Position numbers and translations under genes: made by a program. From Spirochaetia bacterium (GTDB lineage: Bacteria; Spirochaetota; Spirochaetia; PWKH01): DNA of 28,494 bases. The stretch covers positions 1 to 28,494 of the forward strand of contig JAIPFU010000009.1 in NCBI GenBank assembly GCA_021736505.1, given 5' to 3'. How positions within the stretch are numbered: the stretch's first letter is position 1; every line of letters begins with the position of its first letter. Below, one piece after another: positions 23,940 through 28,494 of the stretch. The notes under the pieces are model-generated. The model was not told the origin of the DNA. It made no database searches and saw only the letters and a program-made list of their open reading frames with translations.

Positions 23940-24722
23940 TTATTCCACAGTAATGTCTTCACCGTTGAACCACTCTCCGCTGATTTCGGCCATGGTTCCA
24001 TCAGCGCGCATGTCTGCAAGGATGGCATTGACCTCTTCCCTGAGTTCGTCGTCGTCAGCATGAAAGGCAACGCCCATTTTTTCTGTTCTGAGTACGGAGC
24101 CTACCAGTTGGAGGTCATCCCCCTGCTTCAGCTGGGCGATGGCATTGAGTCCTACGATCCTGTCAGTGAGAACCCCGTCTACACGCCCGTTCAGGAGTTC
24201 AAGAAGGGTCTGATTATCATCTTCATAGAGTTTCACTTGTACGCCGAGTTTCTGTGCATCGCTCTCAAAGGTTGTTCCTGTTACCAAGGCTATGGTAGAA
24301 TCGCCGTCCAGGTCTCCAGGACCGGAAATATCACTGTCTTTTCGAACAATCAGCTGCGGTCCGGAGTAGTAATAGGGAGTTGAGAAGTCTACAATTTTCT
24401 CCCGTTCCGGGTTGATTCCCATACTGCCGAGAATTCCATCGTAACGTTTTGCACGGAGACCTTCAATGATTCCATCCCAGGCGGTAGTCTTGTAATCAAG
24501 CTCTTTTCCCATTCTGTCGGCTATTTCCGCTGCAATATCTACATCAAAACCGATGACGTCTCCATCATCAGAGATGAAATTGAAGGGCGGGTATCCGCCG
24601 GAACCGGCAAAGGATATGGTATCAGCTGTATCCTGCTGGCCTTGTGCAAAGAGTGCAGCCGGAGCTGCAGCTATGAGCAGGGCTATTATGATTCCTGTTA
24701 AAGCTAGTGTGCGATTTTTCAT
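23940..24722 (-). CDS. Periplasmic amino-acid-binding protein (SBP_bac_3 family)
   Basis: 260 residues. A signal peptide (about 1-26, basic start, hydrophobic core, AALFA before QGQQ) predicts export without lipid anchoring, as no Cys follows. The mature protein shows family 3 features: SGGYPPFNFISDDGDVIGFDVDIAAEIADRMG, the DGIIEGLRAKRYDGILGSMGINPEREKIVDFSTPYYYS block and a second domain with ALVTGTTFE. TTGGAGG lies 4-5 nt before the ATG. It is the first gene of the importer operon, followed by the structured spacer, the permease and the ATPase. The amino acid bound cannot be decided from sequence alone. Confidence 0.96.
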   Translation of the reverse strand: MKNRTLALTGIIIALLIAAAPAALFAQGQQDTADTISFAGSGGYPPFNFISDDGDVIGFDVDIAAEIADRMGKELDYKTTAWDGIIEGLRAKRYDGILGSMGINPEREKIVDFSTPYYYSGPQLIVRKDSDISGPGDLDGDSTIALVTGTTFESDAQKLGVQVKLYEDDNQTLLELLNGRVDGVLTDRIVGLNAIAQLKQGDDLQLVGSVLRTEKMGVAFHADDDELREEVNAILADMRADGTMAEISGEWFNGEDITVE

Positions 24723-24750
24723 ATTTCCTCCAAATATATATGTGACGTAA

Positions 24751-24779
24751 TAATTAGTATACTAAACAAAAATTGACAA
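24751..24779 (-). promoter_or_regulatory. Probable promoter of the ABC importer operon with overlapping palindrome
   Basis: On the minus strand TTGTCA (24779-24774), a 17-nt spacer and TAATTA (24756-24751) form a moderate promoter. The perfect 12-bp palindrome TTAGTATACTAA (24754-24765) covers the spacer end and half of the -10 box, so it may be an operator. Confidence 0.5.
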
Positions 24780-25138
24780 TTAATCAAGAGGGGCAGCTGC
24801 AGATTTCATGACTTTGTCCAACTGCGCTGCTCGTTTTTTTGGGAAAATTTCTATACTGCTGTTTTTATTAGTATACAAGTGTGATAATCTGCCGTAAATT
24901 CTTTTTATGTCTTCTGGTATGTTTATGCAATATAAAGATATAATAGTTTGAAAGAAGTATTTGTGAAAGTTTTCTTATTAATATGTGTATCGGAAAGTGT
25001 GGTAATTTATCTTTTTCCGATCATTGGAAAAGAAGATGGTTTTCGATCAGTTTATTAGTAAGCTAAAATAAAAGTATAATTTTTAAAAATAATAGTTTAG
25101 CATCAAAAAAAATCACAAAAAAATAGCCAGCCGAAGTC

Positions 25139-25167
25139 TTGACAACAGGAAATCTTTGCAATTCAAT
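25139..25167 (+). promoter_or_regulatory. Candidate promoter of the propeller kinase
   Basis: TTGACA (25139-25144), a 17-nt spacer and TTCAAT (25162-25167). The -35 is consensus but the -10 is weak. The predicted leader is about 140 nt. Confidence 0.4.
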
Positions 25168-25233
25168 TGAGTGATTGATGAGGGATGTATGCCGTCTCTG
25201 CGGGGGAAATATCCTGTAAAAACCGGTGAAAAT

Positions 25234-25274
25234 GTCTGGATGGAAATATCTGGGTGGAAATGCCTGGATGAAGT
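25234..25274. repeat. Three degenerate tandem 14-bp units in the kinase leader
   Basis: GTCTGGATGGAAAT, ATCTGGGTGGAAAT and a shortened GCCTGGATGAAGT are contiguous. They end about 40 nt before the start codon at 25314, in the leader of the propeller kinase. Confidence 0.7.
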
Positions 25275-25313
25275 GCAGATTTGGAAAATATGCAGACACA
25301 TAGGGAGCAGTTC

Positions 25314-28300
25314 ATGCTATTTCGTTCTCATTTTGAAGATAATTCCACAGGAACGTATGCAGCGAATACCCCTCGAAACCGAGTTTTTGGGTTTTTATGG
25401 ACAGCAGATGTGAGGCTGTCTGTTCGTGCTGCGTTCTGTATTATACTGTTCCTGTTCTTGTGTTCCTCTCCTCTTGTCGGGGAGGAGTTTAATTTTTCCC
25501 AGATTTCCCTGGAGGATGGACTTTCCAGCAATTCCGTCTACTGCGTCTATCAGGACAGTCGGGGTTTTATGTGGTTCGGTACCTTCAGTGGTCTGAACAG
25601 GTATGACGGGAGCTCTTTGAAGCGTTACAAACCGGTGGCTGAGGTACCCGAAAGTATTTCGGGGTCTCTCATTTTTGATATATTTGAAGATTCGAAAAAG
25701 CGTCTCTGGATAGGTACAGACGGCGGCGGTTTGAACCTCTATCATCCCGAAAGCGACAGTTTCAGTCACTACCGGCATCATCAGGATGAAGCTTTATCCT
25801 TGTCCAGTGATAAAGTGTTTTCCATATACGAAGATGACCGCGAAAATATCTGGGTTGGGACCGCTGGGGGCGGTTTGAATCGTTATGATACGGAACTGGA
25901 AGGCTTTATTCACTATCCAAAGGATTCTGAAGAAGCTTTTCGGCTGGAAGGTGATATTATCCGCAGTATTATGCAGGACTCACAGGGAAGATTGTGGATA
26001 GGAACAGAGGGCGGAGGACTGTCCAGATACCGCTATGAAACGGATGATTTTATTACGTATCGTGCTGCAGATAGATTTGAAGATGGAGAAGCGGGAAGTA
26101 CTGAAAACAAACTGGGTAATGTTAGTGAAGAAATTGTGCAGAATGATGCTGAACAGGATCTAGGGGGTGGAGATGATGGTAAAGGCAGCGCGCTGGTTTC
26201 AGACGTTGTCCGCTGTCTTTTTGAGGATTCCCGGGGAAATGTCTGGGTAGGTACTGATGCCGGTCTGGATCGATATGATTCAGACATAGATGGATTTATC
26301 CATTATCTTCCCCTGCAGGATGAATTCATCCGTACCATAAATGAAGATGAAAGAGGGCAACTATGGGTCGGCACTGAAGACAATGGAATATTCATTATCG
26401 ATAGTTACGGTTCTGAGGAATTAGTCCATATCACCTATGAAGAATTCTCTGAACGAAGCATCAGTAGTGATAATATCCGACATATCTACAACAGCCGGGA
26501 CGGACTTATCTGGATTGCCTCAAAGGGCGGAGGTCTTAACCTGTATAATCCGAATTCTTCGGTTTTTTCTCACTACCATAAGAATGCGGAGCACGGTTTC
26601 AGACTGAGTGATAATAATATCCGGCAGATTTATGAGGATTCCCGAAAAAATATATGGGTTGCTACCGACGGCGGAGGCATCAACAGGATATCTGAGAATG
26701 GAGAACTGTCTGAATTTCACCATGATCCCCTGAATGCCCAATCCCTCAGCAGTGATCAGGTATATTCGGTGGTGGAAGATGCTTTCGGGGATATTTGGAT
26801 CGGTACTGATGGGGAGGGGCTCAATAGGTATAACCCGGATACTGATGAATGGACACGTTTCTATTACGACCCTGAGGATCCGTCATCCATCAGCAGCAAT
26901 GTCGTCTGGGCTTTGTTTGCTGATTCAGACGGGCGTTTGTGGGTTGGTACGGAGGGCGGCGGTCTGGATATGTACGATCATGGGAAAGATCGTTTTTACC
27001 GGTACAGTGAATTGGTGGATGTAAAGGGCGGTATCATGGGGAATTCCATTCGTTATATCACTGAGGATCGAGAAGGGATCTTGTGGGTGGCTTCCTGGGA
27101 TGGAGGTTTGAGTAGGATTGACTTGGATACGATGGAGTTGTTTACCTTTGAACGGGATCCGAACGACAGACGCAGTTTAGGTGATAATAGTGTTAATGCG
27201 GTGCTTGAGGATCAGGCCGGCAGATTATGGATAGGGACTTCGGGGGCGGGTTTGGATTTGTTCGATAGGGAGAAGAAAACTTTTTCTCATTTTACCAGGG
27301 AGGATGGACTTCCCGGAGAGAATGTTTTTGGACTTGTGGAGGATGATCAGGGGTATATTTGGATCAGCACCAATAAGGGGCTAGCAAAGATGGATCCGGA
27401 TAAGCGTGATTTTATTCGTTATGGACAAGTTGATGGACTTCAGAAGGATGAATTTTCCAGGAATGCTTTTTTAAAGAGCTCCAGCGGTGAGCTGTTTTTT
27501 GGTGGACCCAATGGGATGAACAGTTTCTATCCTGAGGCGGTGAAGGAGCCGGAGATTGTTCCGGATATTGTGGTTACCCGTGTCAGTATTACTAATCGGG
27601 ATTCATCTCAGAGAGAAGTTATCCTTCCTGAATTCGGGAAAGGACAAAGTACAATGCGCGGCTTATCCTGGAATTCCCCAAGCGGTTCTTTAAGTGACTC
27701 TTCAAGTGAGATGTCGGATGATTCACGAATGTATTCTGTCTTTGAGGAGGAGGAAATTGAAGAAAGCAGGCAGGAGGGGATTATTCTAGAGCCTGGTGAT
27801 CTGATGGCCACTTTTCATTTCTCAGTTCTGAGTTTTACTGCCCCGGGAATGAATCAGTATGCGGTCAAGCTCTTCGGTTTTCAACAGGATTGGTCTTATC
27901 TGGGCAACAATGGGAAGGTTACCTATACATCCCTGCCTCCAGGGATGTATCGTTTAAATATTATTGCATCCAACAGCAATGGGATCTGGAATAAAGAGGG
28001 CTTATCGATTCCTGTTGAAGTGCTGCCGTATTATTGGCAGACTCCAGTGTTCTGGTTCTTCATGGCACTGCTTTTGTTTTCGCTGATTACCCTGTTCTTC
28101 TACGTGCGAACCCGTAATTTGAGGAGAAGGAATGCTATGTATCGGGAATTCGGTACGCACATACAGAATGCCCGGGAGGAGGAGCGGAGCATTATTGCCA
28201 GGGATGTGCATGATGAGCTTGGTCAGCTTCTGACGGTTATGAAAATGGATGCGTACTGGCTGCAGAAGCACCCGGAAGGGAGCGTATCGGATCGGGAAGA

Positions 28301-28494
28301 AAAATCATCGGGTTTGGTGGATCTGCTGAATCAGAGTCTTGAATCTGTAAAAGCTCTCTCTTCGAGGATTCGTCCTCGGGCACTGGACCATTTAACCATA
28401 GCCGAAGCCATCAGATGGCAGATCCAGGAATTTGAGAAGCATAGCGATATTTCATGCAGCTTTAAGCAGTATGGAAGTATACCGAAACTTCCAG
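25314..28494 (+). CDS. Two-component regulator propeller sensor histidine kinase (3' end outside window)
   Basis: 1060 residues visible from the ATG at 25314 (GGGAG 7 nt upstream); a GTG at 25410 would give a cleaner signal sequence. A hydrophobic segment at about 38-54 directs the next region outside the membrane. About 14 propeller repeats follow (roughly 60-740), each with a W-[IV]-G-T or similar motif then a G-L-x-R-Y-type end, enough for two seven-bladed propellers. An acidic, Ser-rich insert precedes the Y_Y_Y domain (about 850-905). The membrane helix is at about 910-932. The cytoplasmic HisKA_3 domain has EEERSIIARDVHDELGQL, with phospho-acceptor His966. The sequence stops before the ATPase domain, so further domains cannot be judged. 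Kinases of this layout sense polysaccharides or other extracellular ligands in Bacteroidetes; the ligand here is unknown. The HisKA_3 type predicts a NarL-like partner. Confidence 0.95.
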   Translation, partial: MLFRSHFEDNSTGTYAANTPRNRVFGFLWTADVRLSVRAAFCIILFLFLCSSPLVGEEFNFSQISLEDGLSSNSVYCVYQDSRGFMWFGTFSGLNRYDGSSLKRYKPVAEVPESISGSLIFDIFEDSKKRLWIGTDGGGLNLYHPESDSFSHYRHHQDEALSLSSDKVFSIYEDDRENIWVGTAGGGLNRYDTELEGFIHYPKDSEEAFRLEGDIIRSIMQDSQGRLWIGTEGGGLSRYRYETDDFITYRAADRFEDGEAGSTENKLGNVSEEIVQNDAEQDLGGGDDGKGSALVSDVVRCLFEDSRGNVWVGTDAGLDRYDSDIDGFIHYLPLQDEFIRTINEDERGQLWVGTEDNGIFIIDSYGSEELVHITYEEFSERSISSDNIRHIYNSRDGLIWIASKGGGLNLYNPNSSVFSHYHKNAEHGFRLSDNNIRQIYEDSRKNIWVATDGGGINRISENGELSEFHHDPLNAQSLSSDQVYSVVEDAFGDIWIGTDGEGLNRYNPDTDEWTRFYYDPEDPSSISSNVVWALFADSDGRLWVGTEGGGLDMYDHGKDRFYRYSELVDVKGGIMGNSIRYITEDREGILWVASWDGGLSRIDLDTMELFTFERDPNDRRSLGDNSVNAVLEDQAGRLWIGTSGAGLDLFDREKKTFSHFTREDGLPGENVFGLVEDDQGYIWISTNKGLAKMDPDKRDFIRYGQVDGLQKDEFSRNAFLKSSSGELFFGGPNGMNSFYPEAVKEPEIVPDIVVTRVSITNRDSSQREVILPEFGKGQSTMRGLSWNSPSGSLSDSSSEMSDDSRMYSVFEEEEIEESRQEGIILEPGDLMATFHFSVLSFTAPGMNQYAVKLFGFQQDWSYLGNNGKVTYTSLPPGMYRLNIIASNSNGIWNKEGLSIPVEVLPYYWQTPVFWFFMALLLFSLITLFFYVRTRNLRRRNAMYREFGTHIQNAREEERSIIARDVHDELGQLLTVMKMDAYWLQKHPEGSVSDREEKSSGLVDLLNQSLESVKALSSRIRPRALDHLTIAEAIRWQIQEFEKHSDISCSFKQYGSIPKLP

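Larger units (their letters stand above)
24723..25313. other. Divergent intergenic region of about 590 bp
   Basis: AT-rich region between the importer operon and the propeller kinase gene. It holds three related sites: TTAGTATACTAA (24754-24765), TTAGTATACAAG (24868-24879) and TTAGTAAGCTAA (25055-25066). It also holds a candidate promoter for the kinase and a small tandem repeat near 25234. No convincing small gene was found. Confidence 0.7.

Overview
The window most resembles a free-living spirochaete chromosome of moderate GC. This is inferred from content: many multi-domain sensor kinases, a histone H1-like (Hc1) small protein, a two-component regulator propeller kinase and an HD-GYP response regulator. 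No rRNA, tRNA, CRISPR array, phage gene or transposase was seen.

Layout. (1) Positions 1-4135, minus strand: a signalling operon read as histidine kinase (degenerate ATP-binding domain), then NarL-type response regulator, then PAS-GAF histidine kinase. The last kinase leaves the window at base 1 through a striking in-frame 18-bp minisatellite. (2) 4136-4823: a long non-coding stretch with a divergent inverted repeat. (3) 4824-10454, plus strand: a small unknown protein, a 1380-residue hybrid kinase (GAF, three PAS, kinase core, degenerate receiver, receiver, HPt) and a receiver-HD-GYP protein. Together the last two look like a phosphorelay ending in cyclic-di-GMP hydrolysis. (4) 10458-13612: vitamin B6 synthesis genes pdxS-pdxT, divergent from a MocR/PdxR-type regulator. 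Two matching 14-bp palindromes lie between them, one on the regulator's own promoter. The regulator has Tyr where the PLP-binding Lys of the family should be. (5) 13682-18040, plus strand: methyltransferase, YghZ/Gpr aldo-keto reductase, patatin-like lipase, Hc1-like protein with a clear terminator, HAD hydrolase. (6) 18098-21969, minus strand: ferredoxin-type aldo-keto reductase, DUF456 membrane protein, MATE exporter and a methyltransferase coupled to the exporter by an ATGA overlap. (7) 22187-24722, minus strand: a polar amino-acid ABC importer (binding protein, permease, ATPase) with a strongly structured spacer after the binding-protein gene. (8) 25314 to the end, plus strand: a periplasmic-propeller sensor kinase cut off by the window edge before its ATPase domain.

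The most notable observations are the Lys-to-Tyr MocR with its operator pair, the two head-to-head in-frame 18-bp repeat arrays, the kinase that appears unable to bind ATP, and a TTAGTATACTAA-like motif near several promoters. Short tandem duplications, often in multiples of three inside genes, recur across the window.
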